Shown piece after piece: positions 1 through 7,340 of a stretch of DNA of 39,675 nt. This DNA comes from an uncultured Oscillospiraceae bacterium (lineage in GTDB: Bacteria; Bacillota; Clostridia; Oscillospirales; Oscillospiraceae). The notes under the pieces are model-generated. The model did not search any database. It worked only from the letters and a program-made list of their open reading frames with translations, and had not been told where the DNA came from. The stretch is from contig CANRFC010000028.1 in assembly GCA_947629795.1 (NCBI GenBank), positions 1-39,675 of the forward strand. Reading direction: 5' to 3'. Numbering within the stretch: the stretch's first letter is position 1; every line of letters begins with the position of its first letter. Both the position numbers and the translations under genes were made by a program.

Positions 1-248
1 AACAGGCAGGCGATGTAGGCCCGGTTGATGTTCATCACACTCATGTAGTGGCGGACCTGAAGCTCGTAGTGACGCGGAATTGCGCCGTTGGCCCAGAGAT
101 ACTGCATATCGTAATGGCTGGTTTTACACTCCAGGATAGAGATATCCCCCTTATGACTCATTGCGGATTCTGTTTCGGATTCGGAATGATCCTTGCGGTG
201 AACACCGCACCCTGCCACCGCAATCAGCGACGTGCGCCAAATGTACCT
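1..248 (-). pseudogene. YqaJ-type phage recombinase, C-terminal part (partial at window edge)
   Basis: Read on the minus strand, the frame from 248 down to the window edge stays open. It contains GDISILECKTSHYD, then WANGAIPRHYELQVRHYM and NRAYIACL. This order (ILE-x-KT, a Trp and IP segment, then Q-V-x-HYM) is the catalytic core and C-terminal half of YqaJ/lambda-exonuclease-type 5'-3' exonucleases used in phage recombination. A TAA at 249-251 closes the frame upstream, and I found no N-terminal half in the AT-rich DNA beyond. The nearest ATG is at 161. The segment is therefore either a truncated prophage or mobile-element remnant, or a gene whose start was lost. Its C terminus lies outside the window. 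The family call is by motif only. Confidence 0.6.
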
Positions 249-657
249 TTATATAGTTTACAAGAGGAATTATGCGCGTATATATCCTTTCAGTGAAGTC
301 ATGGATCATATGGGCCTAAACAAATCTCTAGCATTTGGAAGTTTTAACGGGCTGATTGGGAACGCCAAAAACAAATCTATAACCTCATTTCAACCACGAA
401 TCAAGTGTTATGCTAACTGTCTTGGGGAATATTGCATCCGGAACATGAGGATTTTGAAAATTTATGGAACAAAATTGATTTCCGTGGTTTTGACCGGCCT
501 GTGAGGACTTTACTTAAACTCCTAAATGCTACCAAATGATGGCCTTGCCAACTTTTACTTGACACATACTCGATTTTCCTTTCCCTTTATTTTCTCTTGG
601 TTGTGTGCTATACTGGTTATAGGAAAGCGATAGATTGGAAGTTGCAGAGGTGACAAT
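249..657. other. AT-richer stretch without a convincing gene
   Basis: About 400 bp of clearly lower GC than the rest of the window. The two small plus-strand frames crossing it (48-296 and 232-504) have no recognisable motif and no good ribosome binding site. The first runs antisense to the YqaJ remnant. The region probably is decayed mobile-element DNA plus the promoter of the next small gene. Confidence 0.4.
603..617 (+). promoter_or_regulatory. Extended -10 promoter of the 75-aa gene
   Basis: GTGTGCTATACTGGT contains TATACT (609-614) preceded by TG one base upstream, an extended -10 element. No good -35 lies 17 bp upstream. The same 15-mer recurs in front of the flavodoxin at 1023-1037. 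Confidence 0.5.
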
Positions 658-885
658 ATGAGAAATGTTATGGTATATCAAGAATACTCCGCGGACAGAG
701 AATTCCGATTTGAGGTATATCGCAATCAAAACTCCTATGAGATTTGGGTCCAACGAAAGATAACAGATGAGTATATGGGTCCAGAGTGGTTTGATTACCA
801 TGACATTTCAGATTATATGCACCGTGCGGATACCCTTGAGAGGGCAATCGAAATTGGCAAAGAGTGCTTAAAGTGTTTGCTATGA
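658..885 (+). CDS. Small hypothetical protein (75 aa)
   Basis: A 75-residue soluble protein rich in acidic and aromatic residues (WFDYHDISDYMH near the middle), with no signal peptide or membrane segment. A ribosome binding site (AGAGGTGA, 647-654) lies just before the ATG, and an extended -10 lies about 45 bp upstream. It is followed by a clear terminator. These signals support a real monocistronic gene, but I do not recognise the family and no function can be assigned. Base composition is lower in GC than the neighbouring core genes, in keeping with the accessory look of the first kilobase. Confidence 0.55.
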   Translation: MRNVMVYQEYSADREFRFEVYRNQNSYEIWVQRKITDEYMGPEWFDYHDISDYMHRADTLERAIEIGKECLKCLL

Positions 886-968
886 CAATTCCAGTTTGTC
901 GCTCGTATGTTTGCTATTGCTGTACAACGGCTTTCGTTGAAAAAGTCTTTTTATAGCATGGAGCCAGC

Positions 969-1008
969 AATCGGCAAGTCCCGCAAGGGGGTTGCCGATT
1001 TTCTTTTT
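969..1008 (+). terminator. Rho-independent terminator after the 75-aa gene
   Basis: A perfect 9-bp stem, AATCGGCAA (969-977) with TTGCCGATT (992-1000), is followed by a T-rich run to 1008. Confidence 0.8.
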
Positions 1009-1022
1009 ACTTTCTCCCCGCG

Positions 1023-1037
1023 GTGTGCTATACTGGT
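1023..1037 (+). promoter_or_regulatory. Extended -10 promoter of the flavodoxin gene
   Basis: TG-C-TATACT, with TATACT at 1029-1034, lies 26 bp before the ATG at 1060. A weak -35 (TTTACT, 1006-1011) is 17 bp upstream, at the end of the preceding terminator. Confidence 0.55.
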
Positions 1038-1059
1038 CACAGAAAGGGGGACAAGTAAC

Positions 1060-1536
1060 ATGAACGTCTTAGTGGCCTATTTCTCCGCCAGCGGTGAAAC
1101 CAAAAAGCTGGCAGAGACCTTGGCGGCCGTGGTGGGCGGCGACCTCTTTGAGATCAGGCCGGAGGTCCCCTACACCACCGCCGACCTGGACTGGCGTGAC
1201 AAGACCAGCCGCTCTACCTTGGAGATGAACGACACCGCCTGCCGGCCTCCCGTCGCAGGCACGGTGGAGGACATGGACCGGTATGACACCATCTATATCG
1301 GCTTTCCCATCTGGTGGTATGAGGCGCCCCGGATCATCCACACCTTCCTGGAGCGCTACGACCTGACCGGCAAAACGGTGATCCCCTTCGCCACCTCCGG
1401 CGGCAGCGGGATGGGCAACACCGACGCCATTCTCCGGCAGACTGCCAAGACTGCCGCCTGGAAGCCGGGCAAGCGGCTGCCCGCCGGCGCCTCCGCGCAG
1501 GAGGTCGCCGCCTGGGTGAAGAGCCTGAACGCCTGA
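1060..1536 (+). CDS. Flavodoxin (158 aa)
   Basis: A short-chain flavodoxin-fold electron carrier expected to bind FMN. The N terminus MNVLVAYFSASGETKKLAE carries the phosphate-binding loop (SASGET) after strand 1. The middle has IYIGFPIWWYEAP, and the C-terminal part has VIPFATSGGSGMG, the layout of the flavodoxin-like family common in gut Firmicutes. The frame is open upstream to 907, but that extension crosses a terminator and the promoter. The ATG at 1060 has a purine-rich ribosome binding site (AAAGGGGGA) and gives the normal length. It is monocistronic, and its redox partner is unknown. Confidence 0.88.
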   Translation: MNVLVAYFSASGETKKLAETLAAVVGGDLFEIRPEVPYTTADLDWRDKTSRSTLEMNDTACRPPVAGTVEDMDRYDTIYIGFPIWWYEAPRIIHTFLERYDLTGKTVIPFATSGGSGMGNTDAILRQTAKTAAWKPGKRLPAGASAQEVAAWVKSLNA

Positions 1537-1624
1537 CCCCCGCGGTCCGGCCGATGTCTGTCTTTTGCCCCGTCACGGCCGGGCTTCCCCCGTTTTTCCG
1601 TCTTCCGGACTGATATCAAAGGGC

Positions 1625-1660
1625 AGAGAGAGGCGGCTCCTTCGGGAGCCGCCTCTCTCT
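1625..1660. terminator. Strong hairpin between convergent flavodoxin and asnB
   Basis: A 16-bp perfect stem (1625-1640 with 1645-1660) closes on a TTCG tetraloop. It lies between two converging genes and probably stops transcription from both. The T-run is weak. Confidence 0.7.
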
Positions 1661-1719
1661 GCATCGAGACCTCTACCATCCCTCTTCGGTCCTCATACAG
1701 TTCCTCTGCAAGGCGCCTG

Positions 1720-3555
1720 TCAGACCAGCTCCACACGGAACCGCTCCATCCACGCGTCCAGCATCACCAGCCACGCGAAGACCTGGGGCGTGCGCATGAG
1801 CTGCCCGTACCAGGGCTCCTTCAGGGCGTCGGGGCGGTCGGCCAGGTCCTTCAGCGCCGCCGCGTTGACCAGCTCGGGCAGCGCCCCGCCGGGGCGGGCC
1901 ATCCGCGCCCGGTACAGCTCCAGCACTCTCTTGAAATAGGCGGGGTGGAAGGTCTTGGGGTAGGGGCTCTTTTTCCGCCAGGCCACCTCCGGGGTCAGGA
2001 GGTCCTCAAAGGCCGAGCGCAGGATCCCCTTCTCCCGCCCGTCCGGGCTCTTCAGTTCCCAGGGCAGGTTGTAGGCGTACTCCACCACCCGCTCGTCGGC
2101 AAAGGGCACCCGCATCTCCAGGCCCCAGGCCATGCTCATGGTGTCCTTCCGGGCCAGGAGGGTCTGCATGAACCAGTCAAAGTTCAGGCGGAACATCTGC
2201 CGCATCCGGGCCGCATGGCGGTCCTCCCCGGGCAGCAGGTCGGTCCGGGCCACCGCCGCCCGGTAGGTCTCCCGCAGCCAGTCCTCTCCGTCCTCCCCCA
2301 CCGCGGCCGGGCTGAGGAGCCCCTCCCGCACCGCCGTGGTGCGGCTCCAGGGGAAGCACTCCTCAAAAAGGATCTCCTCCCGGTGATACCAGGGGTAGCC
2401 GCCGAAGAGCTCGTCGGCGCACTCGCCGCTGAGGCCCACGGTGAACTCCTCCCGGATGGCCCGGCAGAAGAGCAGAAGGCTGCTGTCCACGTCCGCCATC
2501 CCCGGCAGGCCCCGCTCCACCGCCGCCAGGGGCAGGGCGTCGGCCAGTTCCCCGTTGTCCAGGGTGACGGCGTGGTGGCGGCTGCCGATGCGCTCCACCA
2601 TCTGCGCTACGTAGGGGGCGTCCTCACTGGGGACGAACCGCCCGGCGTGGAAGTATTTGCTGTTGTCAGCATAGTCCACGCTCCAGGTGTGCAAAGTCTC
2701 TCCCCGCTTCCGGTACTCCGCCGCCGCCAGGGCGGAGAGGATGCTGCTGTCCAGTCCCCCGGAGAGCATGGCGCACAGGGGCACGTCGCTGACCAGTTGC
2801 CGCCCCACGGCGTCCTCCACCAGGAAGCGGGTGTGCTCCACGGTCTCCTGTCGGTCCTCCGTGTGGGGCCGGGCCCTCAGGTCCCAGTACCGGCGCACCC
2901 GCAGGCCGTTTTCGTCATACCACAGGCACTGTCCCGGCTCCAGCTCCCGGTAGCCCTTCAGCACGCCGCTGCCCGGCTTCCGCCCGGGACCCAGAAGGAA
3001 CAGCTCCCTTCTTCCCTCCCGGTCCAGCCGTGGCCGCAGGCCCTCGCACCAGGGGGCGGCAGCGATCAGGGTGGGGATGACGCTGCCGAACAGGAGCCGG
3101 TGCCCGTCCTCGTAGAAGAAAAAGGGCTTGACCCCCACCCGGTCCCGGGCGGCAAAGAGCCTTTGCCGCTTGGCGTCCCAGACGGCGAAGGCGTAGATGC
3201 CGCTGAGCTTTTCCAGGCACTCCTCCCCCCACTCCACAAAGGCCTTCAGCAGCACCTCCGTGTCCGAGTGGCCCCGGAAGGTCCACCCCCGGCCCAGCAG
3301 CTCGCTCCGGAGCTCCTCCGTGTTGTAGAGCTCCCCGTTGTAGACGATGGTGTACTCCCCCTCCGCCATGGGCTGTCTTCCGCCCTCGATGTCCACCACC
3401 GCCAGCCGCCGGTGGACCAGGCCGGCCTGCGGGGCAAGGCACATGCCCCCGTCGTCCGGCCCCCGGCGCTCCAGGGTGGCGCTCATGGCCTCCAGGGCCT
3501 CCCGCCGCTCCCGCACGTCCTCTTCCAGGCTGATCCATCCCGCAATGCCGCACAT
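1720..3555 (-). CDS. asnB: Asparagine synthase (glutamine-hydrolysing), 611 aa
   Basis: Makes asparagine from aspartate, ATP and glutamine-derived ammonia. The mature N terminus is MCGIAGWI, so Cys2 is the class II glutaminase nucleophile. RGPDDGG follows near residue 31 and YNGELYN near 72-78. The synthase half has the PP-loop SGGLDSS at 265-271 and GLSGECADELFGGYPWY further on. Length is usual for the family. The frame is open 50 codons further upstream, but ATG at 3555 has a strong ribosome binding site (GGGGAGGA) and yields the obligatory Met-Cys start. It is divergent from cysE. A TATACT box (3586-3591 on the complement) may be its -10. Confidence 0.95.
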   Translation of the reverse strand: MCGIAGWISLEEDVRERREALEAMSATLERRGPDDGGMCLAPQAGLVHRRLAVVDIEGGRQPMAEGEYTIVYNGELYNTEELRSELLGRGWTFRGHSDTEVLLKAFVEWGEECLEKLSGIYAFAVWDAKRQRLFAARDRVGVKPFFFYEDGHRLLFGSVIPTLIAAAPWCEGLRPRLDREGRRELFLLGPGRKPGSGVLKGYRELEPGQCLWYDENGLRVRRYWDLRARPHTEDRQETVEHTRFLVEDAVGRQLVSDVPLCAMLSGGLDSSILSALAAAEYRKRGETLHTWSVDYADNSKYFHAGRFVPSEDAPYVAQMVERIGSRHHAVTLDNGELADALPLAAVERGLPGMADVDSSLLLFCRAIREEFTVGLSGECADELFGGYPWYHREEILFEECFPWSRTTAVREGLLSPAAVGEDGEDWLRETYRAAVARTDLLPGEDRHAARMRQMFRLNFDWFMQTLLARKDTMSMAWGLEMRVPFADERVVEYAYNLPWELKSPDGREKGILRSAFEDLLTPEVAWRKKSPYPKTFHPAYFKRVLELYRARMARPGGALPELVNAAALKDLADRPDALKEPWYGQLMRTPQVFAWLVMLDAWMERFRVELV

Positions 3556-3698
3556 ACCTGTTCCTCCCCGCTGGTTTTTCTGCACCAGTATATGCTCCGG
3601 CAGAAAATCGGGAACAGCGGCACACCCAAAACCGGCTCCTTCCCGGCAGTTCCCTCCCCCTCCCCGCCAGCGGGACACTGCCCTCCTGCACAGAATGC

Positions 3699-3727
3699 TT
3701 GACAAATCTCCCCTCCCCCACTATAAT
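3699..3727 (+). promoter_or_regulatory. cysE promoter
   Basis: TTGACA (3699-3704), a 17-bp spacer and TATAAT (3722-3727) form a consensus sigma-A promoter. The cysK promoter has the same arrangement exactly 881 bp further on. Confidence 0.88.
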
Positions 3728-3756
3728 CCTATTAACCCATTAAGAGAGTAGGGAAT
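3724..3756 (+). promoter_or_regulatory. Conserved block (operator plus leader ribosome binding site) upstream of cysE
   Basis: This 33-bp block overlaps the -10 element and runs into the 5' leader. It matches the block before cysK (4605-4637) at 25 of 33 positions. It contains AATCCTATTAACC (3725-3737), which is repeated exactly in the iscR promoter, and ends with a ribosome-binding-like AGAGTAGG. Binding by the neighbouring Rrf2 regulator is inferred. Confidence 0.6.
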
Positions 3757-3760
3757 ATAG

Positions 3761-3943
3761 ATGTGTATTGACCTCTCATCTCTCCGGGCCCTCATGAGGG
3801 TCCCTCCCGGGACCCTGTCCGGGCGATGTCGGCGGTCTCCGCAGGCATATCAAACAACTAAATCTATCAGGAAGGGCTGTGATCTCAATGACTCAGCAAG
3901 CGGCCCGTTCAGGCGGACTGTTGGCCGCCTATCAGCGCCGTGA
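3761..3943 (+). CDS. Putative Cys-containing leader ORF of cysE
   Basis: An ORF whose ATG follows the conserved promoter block by exactly four bases, as in the cysK leader. It starts [11 protein letters not shown] and has Arg-Cys-Arg at codons 22-24 (CGA TGT CGG, 3824-3832), the same codons at the same register as in the cysK leader. The middle is not conserved. Unlike the cysK leader, this frame has no stop after Arg-Cys-Arg. It continues past the cysE start and ends 56 nt inside cysE. Short mutually exclusive hairpins are possible at 3785-3820 (CCCTCATGAGGG versus GGGTCCC-N4-GGGACCC). Its role may be cysteine-sensing attenuation, an inference from position and Cys codons. Confidence 0.4.
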   Translation: MCIDLSSLRALMRVPPGTLSGRCRRSPQAYQTTKSIRKGCDLNDSASGPFRRTVGRLSAP

Positions 3944-4538
3944 CCCGGCGGCGCGCGGCAAACTGGAAATTTTTCTTCTCTATCCCGGCGTCCACGCCAT
4001 GATCTACCACCGCATCGCCCACTGGTTGTGGGTCCACCGTCTCCGGTTCCTGGGCCGGCTGGTCTCCCAGTGGGGCCGCTTCTGGACCGGGATCGAGATC
4101 CATCCCGGTGCGGTCATCGGCCGGCGGCTGGTCATCGACCACGGCATGGGCACCGTCATCGGCGAGACCGCCGAGATCGGCGACGACTGCCTTTTGTACC
4201 AGGGTGTGACCCTGGGCGGGACGGGAAAGGACAGCGGAAAACGGCATCCCACCCTGGGAAACAACGTGCTGGTGGGCTCCGGTGCCAAGGTGCTGGGCCC
4301 CTTCACCGTGGGGGACAACGCCCGCATCGCCTCCGGGGCGGTGGTCCTGGGGGAGGTACCTCCCGACTGCACCGCCGTGGGAGTCCCCGCCCGGATCGTC
4401 CGCTCCGGCGGACGCGCCCACTACGCCGACGACGTGGACCAGGTCCACGTGGCCGACCCGGTGGTGGACGAACTGCTGGCCCTGTCCCGCCGCCTGGAGA
4501 AGCTGGAAGCGGAAATGCAGCAGGAAAAGGGCCTGTGA
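3888..4538 (+). CDS. cysE: Serine O-acetyltransferase
   Basis: Transfers acetyl from acetyl-CoA to L-serine, giving O-acetylserine, the committed step of cysteine synthesis in the cytoplasm. It is a short-type SAT of 216 aa. The N-terminal helical part ends at [17 protein letters not shown]. The left-handed beta-helix then carries [20 protein letters not shown], the catalytic His/Asp loop, and [20 protein letters not shown], followed by [18 protein letters not shown] at 3879 is in frame, but it sits only 2 bp from AGGAAGGG, while ATG 3888 has 11-bp spacing, so I prefer 3888. It is followed by its partner gene cysK, which has its own promoter. Confidence 0.95.
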   Translation: MTQQAARSGGLLAAYQRRDPAARGKLEIFLLYPGVHAMIYHRIAHWLWVHRLRFLGRLVSQWGRFWTGIEIHPGAVIGRRLVIDHGMGTVIGETAEIGDDCLLYQGVTLGGTGKDSGKRHPTLGNNVLVGSGAKVLGPFTVGDNARIASGAVVLGEVPPDCTAVGVPARIVRSGGRAHYADDVDQVHVADPVVDELLALSRRLEKLEAEMQQEKGL

Positions 4539-4579
4539 GCCCTTACGGAAAAGTTTTTTCTCTTTCTCCGCCGTTTTCC

Positions 4580-4608
4580 TTGACAAAGGGGCGCATTTGG
4601 CCTATAAT
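4580..4608 (+). promoter_or_regulatory. cysK promoter
   Basis: TTGACA (4580-4585), 17 bp, TATAAT (4603-4608). It keeps the same spacing and downstream block as the cysE promoter. Confidence 0.88.
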
Positions 4609-4637
4609 CCCATTAACCTATTTGAAAGGTAGGTAAT
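4605..4637 (+). promoter_or_regulatory. Conserved block (operator plus leader ribosome binding site) upstream of cysK
   Basis: Second copy of the 33-bp block found before cysE, identical at 25 of 33 positions. It includes AATCCCATTAACC (4606-4618, one mismatch to the cysE and iscR copies) and the ribosome-binding-like AAGGTAGG. The leader ATG at 4642 follows by four bases. Confidence 0.6.
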
Positions 4638-4641
4638 TTCT

Positions 4642-4716
4642 ATGGGTCTCCTTTCCCTTCCCCCGCGGCGCTCCGCAGCGGTCCTCCATCCTCTGTGCCT
4701 GCGGCGATGTCGGTGA
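4642..4716 (+). CDS. Putative 24-aa Cys leader peptide of cysK
   Basis: A 24-codon ORF with its own ribosome binding site. It ends Leu-Cys-Leu-Arg-Arg-Cys-Arg and then a TGA stop. The last three sense codons (CGA TGT CGG, 4705-4713) are identical in sequence and register to those of the cysE leader. Two Cys codons lie within the last six. A stem GTGCC (4697-4701) with GGCAC (4719-4723) embraces the end of the ORF, so ribosome position could affect folding upstream of cysK. The peptide and its role as a cysteine sensor are inferred. Confidence 0.5.
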   Translation: MGLLSLPPRRSAAVLHPLCLRRCR

Positions 4717-4766
4717 CCGGCACCCCCGTACGCGCACAAAATCAATTTTGGATGGAGGAATGAATC

Positions 4767-5699
4767 ATGGGTAAGATCTACACATCCGCCGAGGAACTCA
4801 TCGGCCGCACCCCGTTGCTGGAGCTGAAACGCATCGGGAAGGAGCTGGGCCTGGAGGCCCGGCTGGTGGCCAAGCTGGAGTACCTCAACCCCGCCGGCAG
4901 CGTGAAGGACCGCATCGCCAAGGCCATGCTGGACGACGCCGAGGATAGGGGCCTGCTGAAGCCCGGCTCGGTCCTCATCGAGCCCACCTCGGGCAACACG
5001 GGCATCGGCCTGGCCTCGGTGGCCGCCGCCCGGGGCTACCGCATCATCATCGTCATGCCCGAGACCATGAGCGTGGAGCGCCGGCAGCTGATGAAGGCCT
5101 ACGGCGCCGAGCTGGTGCTCACCGAGGGGGCCAAGGGCATGAAGGGAGCCATCGCCAGAGCCGAGGAGCTGGCCAAGGAGATCCCGGACAGCTTTATCCC
5201 CGGCCAGTTCGTCAATCCCGCCAACCCCGCCGCCCACTACGCCGCCACCGGCCCGGAGATCTGGGAGGATACCGACGGCAAGGTGGACTGGTTCGTGGCC
5301 GGCGTGGGCACCGGCGGCACCGTCACCGGCGTGGGAAAGTACCTCAAGGAGAAAAACCCGGCGGTGAAGGTGGCGGCGGTGGAGCCCAAGGACTCCCCGG
5401 TGCTCTCCGAGGGCCGCTCCGGCGCCCACAAGATCCAGGGCATCGGCGCGGGCTTCGTCCCCGACACCCTGGACACCTCGGTCTATGACGAGGTCATCCC
5501 CGTGACCAATGAGGACGCCTTCGCCCTGGGCAGGCTGGTGGGCAGGAAGGAGGGGGTGCTGGTGGGCATCTCCTCGGGAGCCGCCCTGTGGGCGGCGGTG
5601 GAGATCGCCAGGCGGCCCGAGAGCAAGGGCAAGACCATCGTGGTCCTGCTCCCCGACACCGGGGACCGCTACCTCTCCACTCCCCTCTTTTCCGAGTGA
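4767..5699 (+). CDS. cysK: Cysteine synthase (O-acetylserine sulfhydrylase)
   Basis: PLP enzyme that makes cysteine from O-acetylserine and sulfide, the product of the Asr sulfite reductase encoded further on. It has 310 aa, the usual length. The PLP lysine is K47 in [11 protein letters not shown], the substrate loop is TSGNTG, the PLP phosphate loop is [12 protein letters not shown], and GISSGAA lies near the C terminus. The start is preceded by TGGAGGAA. It lies 228 bp after cysE, with its own promoter, leader and terminator. Confidence 0.95.
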   Translation: MGKIYTSAEELIGRTPLLELKRIGKELGLEARLVAKLEYLNPAGSVKDRIAKAMLDDAEDRGLLKPGSVLIEPTSGNTGIGLASVAAARGYRIIIVMPETMSVERRQLMKAYGAELVLTEGAKGMKGAIARAEELAKEIPDSFIPGQFVNPANPAAHYAATGPEIWEDTDGKVDWFVAGVGTGGTVTGVGKYLKEKNPAVKVAAVEPKDSPVLSEGRSGAHKIQGIGAGFVPDTLDTSVYDEVIPVTNEDAFALGRLVGRKEGVLVGISSGAALWAAVEIARRPESKGKTIVVLLPDTGDRYLSTPLFSE

Positions 5700-5714
5700 T
5701 ATCCTACACATCTG

Positions 5715-5744
5715 AAAGGGCCGCCGCGGCTGCGGCGGCCCTTT
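5715..5744 (+). terminator. Terminator between cysK and mnmA
   Basis: A 13-bp perfect stem (AAAGGGCCGCCGC, 5715-5727, with 5732-5744) around a 4-base loop, ending in TTT. No separate mnmA promoter is obvious, so some readthrough from cysK is likely. Confidence 0.8.
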
Positions 5745-5765
5745 GCTGTTGAGAGGAGGTACGCT

Positions 5766-6851
5766 ATGGCCCAAAGAGCGCTGATCGCCATGAGCGGCGG
5801 GGTGGACAGCTCGGTGGCCGCCTACCTGATGCTCGCCCGGGGCTTTTCCTGCGCCGGGGTCACCCTGCGGCAGTTCCGCAACGGCGACATTTCCTGGGCA
5901 GGGGAGCGCTCCTGCTGCTCCTGGCGGGACATGGAGGACGCGGCCCGGGTGGCTTACCGCCTGGGCATCCCCCACACCGTGCTGGACCTCACGGAGGAAT
6001 TCCGCCGGGAGGTCATGGACAAATTTGTCCGGGTCTACGAACAGGGCGGCACCCCCAACCCCTGTCTGGACTGCAACCGCTGCATCCGGGCCGGGCATCT
6101 GCTGGACTACGCCCGGCGGATGGGCTTTGACTATGTGGTCACCGGGCACTACGCCCGCATCGTGTACGACGAGGGCCTGGGCCGCTGGCTGCTGAAGCGG
6201 GGCCTGGATGAGAGCAAGGACCAGAGCTACGTCCACTACGCCATGACCCAGACCCAGCTGGCCCATACCCGGTTCCCCCTGGGAGAGCTGCGCAAAACGG
6301 AGGTGCGGGCTCTGGCGGAGGACCTGGGCTTCTGCAACGCCCGCAAGCGGGACAGCCAGGACATCTGCTTCGTCCCCGACGGGGACTACGCCGCCTTTTT
6401 GGAGCGGCACACCGGGAGGACCTACCCCCCCGGGGACTTTATCGACCTGGAGGGGAGGGTCATCGGCCGGCACCGGGGGGCGGTGCGGTACACCGTGGGC
6501 CAGCGGCGGGGGCTGGGGCTTCCCCTGGGGGAGCGGGTCTACGTCTGCGGCAAGGACATGGCGAAAAACACCGTCACCGTGGGGCCGGAGAGCGCCCTGT
6601 ACGCCCCGGCGCTTATTGCGGGAGACGTGAACTGGATCGCCTTCGACACCCTGACCGGGCCGATGGAGGTCACCGTCCAGACCCGCTACCGCCAGCAGGA
6701 CCGCCCCGCCACAGTGATCCCCCGGCCGGACGGCACCCTCCGGGTGGAGTTCGACGCGCCCCAGCGGGCCGTGGCTCCGGGGCAGGCGGCGGTGTTCTAC
6801 CGCGGCGATACCGTCCTGGGCGGCGGAACGATCCTGCACGCAGCTCCGTAA
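5766..6851 (+). CDS. mnmA: tRNA-specific 2-thiouridylase
   Basis: Adenylates and thiolates U34 of tRNA(Lys/Glu/Gln), using sulfur that originates from a cysteine desulfurase such as the IscS encoded nearby. It has 361 aa. The PP-loop SGGVDSS is at 10-16, the first catalytic cysteine is C100 in TPNPCLDCNR, and the second is C201 in DSQDICFVPDG. YTVGQRRGLG follows in the linker, and a C-terminal beta-barrel completes the family architecture. The first active-site segment reads C-L-D-C-N-R-C (C100, C103, C106), richer in Cys than the common form. The ribosome binding site GAGAGGAGG is good. It lies between cysteine synthesis and Fe-S genes, which fits its sulfur need. Confidence 0.93.
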   Translation: MAQRALIAMSGGVDSSVAAYLMLARGFSCAGVTLRQFRNGDISWAGERSCCSWRDMEDAARVAYRLGIPHTVLDLTEEFRREVMDKFVRVYEQGGTPNPCLDCNRCIRAGHLLDYARRMGFDYVVTGHYARIVYDEGLGRWLLKRGLDESKDQSYVHYAMTQTQLAHTRFPLGELRKTEVRALAEDLGFCNARKRDSQDICFVPDGDYAAFLERHTGRTYPPGDFIDLEGRVIGRHRGAVRYTVGQRRGLGLPLGERVYVCGKDMAKNTVTVGPESALYAPALIAGDVNWIAFDTLTGPMEVTVQTRYRQQDRPATVIPRPDGTLRVEFDAPQRAVAPGQAAVFYRGDTVLGGGTILHAAP

Positions 6852-6854
6852 AAA

Positions 6855-6885
6855 GCGCCATGGGACGGTCTCTGTCCCATGGCGC
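6855..6885. terminator. Bidirectional hairpin between convergent mnmA and iscR
   Basis: A 12-bp perfect stem (GCGCCATGGGAC, 6855-6866, with 6874-6885) lies between the two stop codons. Confidence 0.7.
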
Positions 6886-6890
6886 CCGAT

Positions 6891-7313
6891 TCAGATCATA
6901 TCGCTGGTCCCCTGTTCCATCAGATCGGCGATGGTGATGCCGTCAAAGTAGTCATTCACCAGCCTGTTCAGCTTCTCCCACATGGGAAGGGTGCGGCACC
7001 GCCCGGCCCGGGGGCATTGGTTCTCCGCCTCCGCCAGACAGGCCACGGGGGCCAGAGAGTCCTCGGTGCAGCGCAGGATCTCACCCACCCTGTACTCCTC
7101 CGGCGCCCGGCTCAGCCGGTAGCCGCCCCCCTTGCCCCGGAGGCCCACCACCAGCTTCTCCCCCACCAGCATCTTCAAAATGATCTCCAGATACTTTTCC
7201 GAGATCTCCTGCCGCCCCGCGATCTCCCGCAGGGGGATGTAGCCCTCCGTGGGGTGCTCGGCCAGATCCACCATCACCCGCAGAGCATAGCGGCCCTTGG
7301 TTGAAACGATCAT
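6891..7313 (-). CDS. iscR: Rrf2/IscR-family regulator with three-Cys cluster motif (140 aa)
   Basis: Winged-helix repressor of the Rrf2 family. The N terminus MIVSTKGRYALRVMVDLA is typical, with the recognition helix around residues 35-55 (ISEKYLEIILKML) and the wing GLRGKGGGYRL. It keeps C92, C100 and C106 (Cys-X7-Cys-X5-Cys), the position where IscR/NsrR proteins bind an Fe-S cluster and which CymR lacks. That implies sensing of Fe-S or sulfur status. It is divergent from iscS-iscU and separate from cysE-cysK, yet shares a 13-bp promoter motif with them. It therefore plausibly links cysteine supply and cluster assembly. The precise ligand is unproven, and the symbol is by analogy. Confidence 0.85.
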   Translation of the reverse strand: MIVSTKGRYALRVMVDLAEHPTEGYIPLREIAGRQEISEKYLEIILKMLVGEKLVVGLRGKGGGYRLSRAPEEYRVGEILRCTEDSLAPVACLAEAENQCPRAGRCRTLPMWEKLNRLVNDYFDGITIADLMEQGTSDMI

Positions 7314-7340
7314 AAGTTCCCTCCTCCGCTAATCAAACCT

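Noticed and set aside
232-504. 90-codon plus-strand frame in the first 500 bases
   Set aside because: No ribosome binding site or family motif, and its start lies at the upstream edge of the YqaJ remnant.
3757-4766. T-box or known cysteine riboswitch in the cysE and cysK leaders
   Set aside because: The T-box core AGGGTGGNACCGCG and terminator arms were not found. The conserved part is a promoter block and a short ORF.
5715-5744. Separate promoter for mnmA
   Set aside because: No convincing -35/-10 pair seen between the cysK terminator and the mnmA start.
4602-6839. Long antisense open frame (745 codons) across cysK and mnmA, and similar long antisense frames elsewhere
   Set aside because: They mirror GC-rich third codon positions of real genes, lack ribosome binding sites and show no recognisable motifs.
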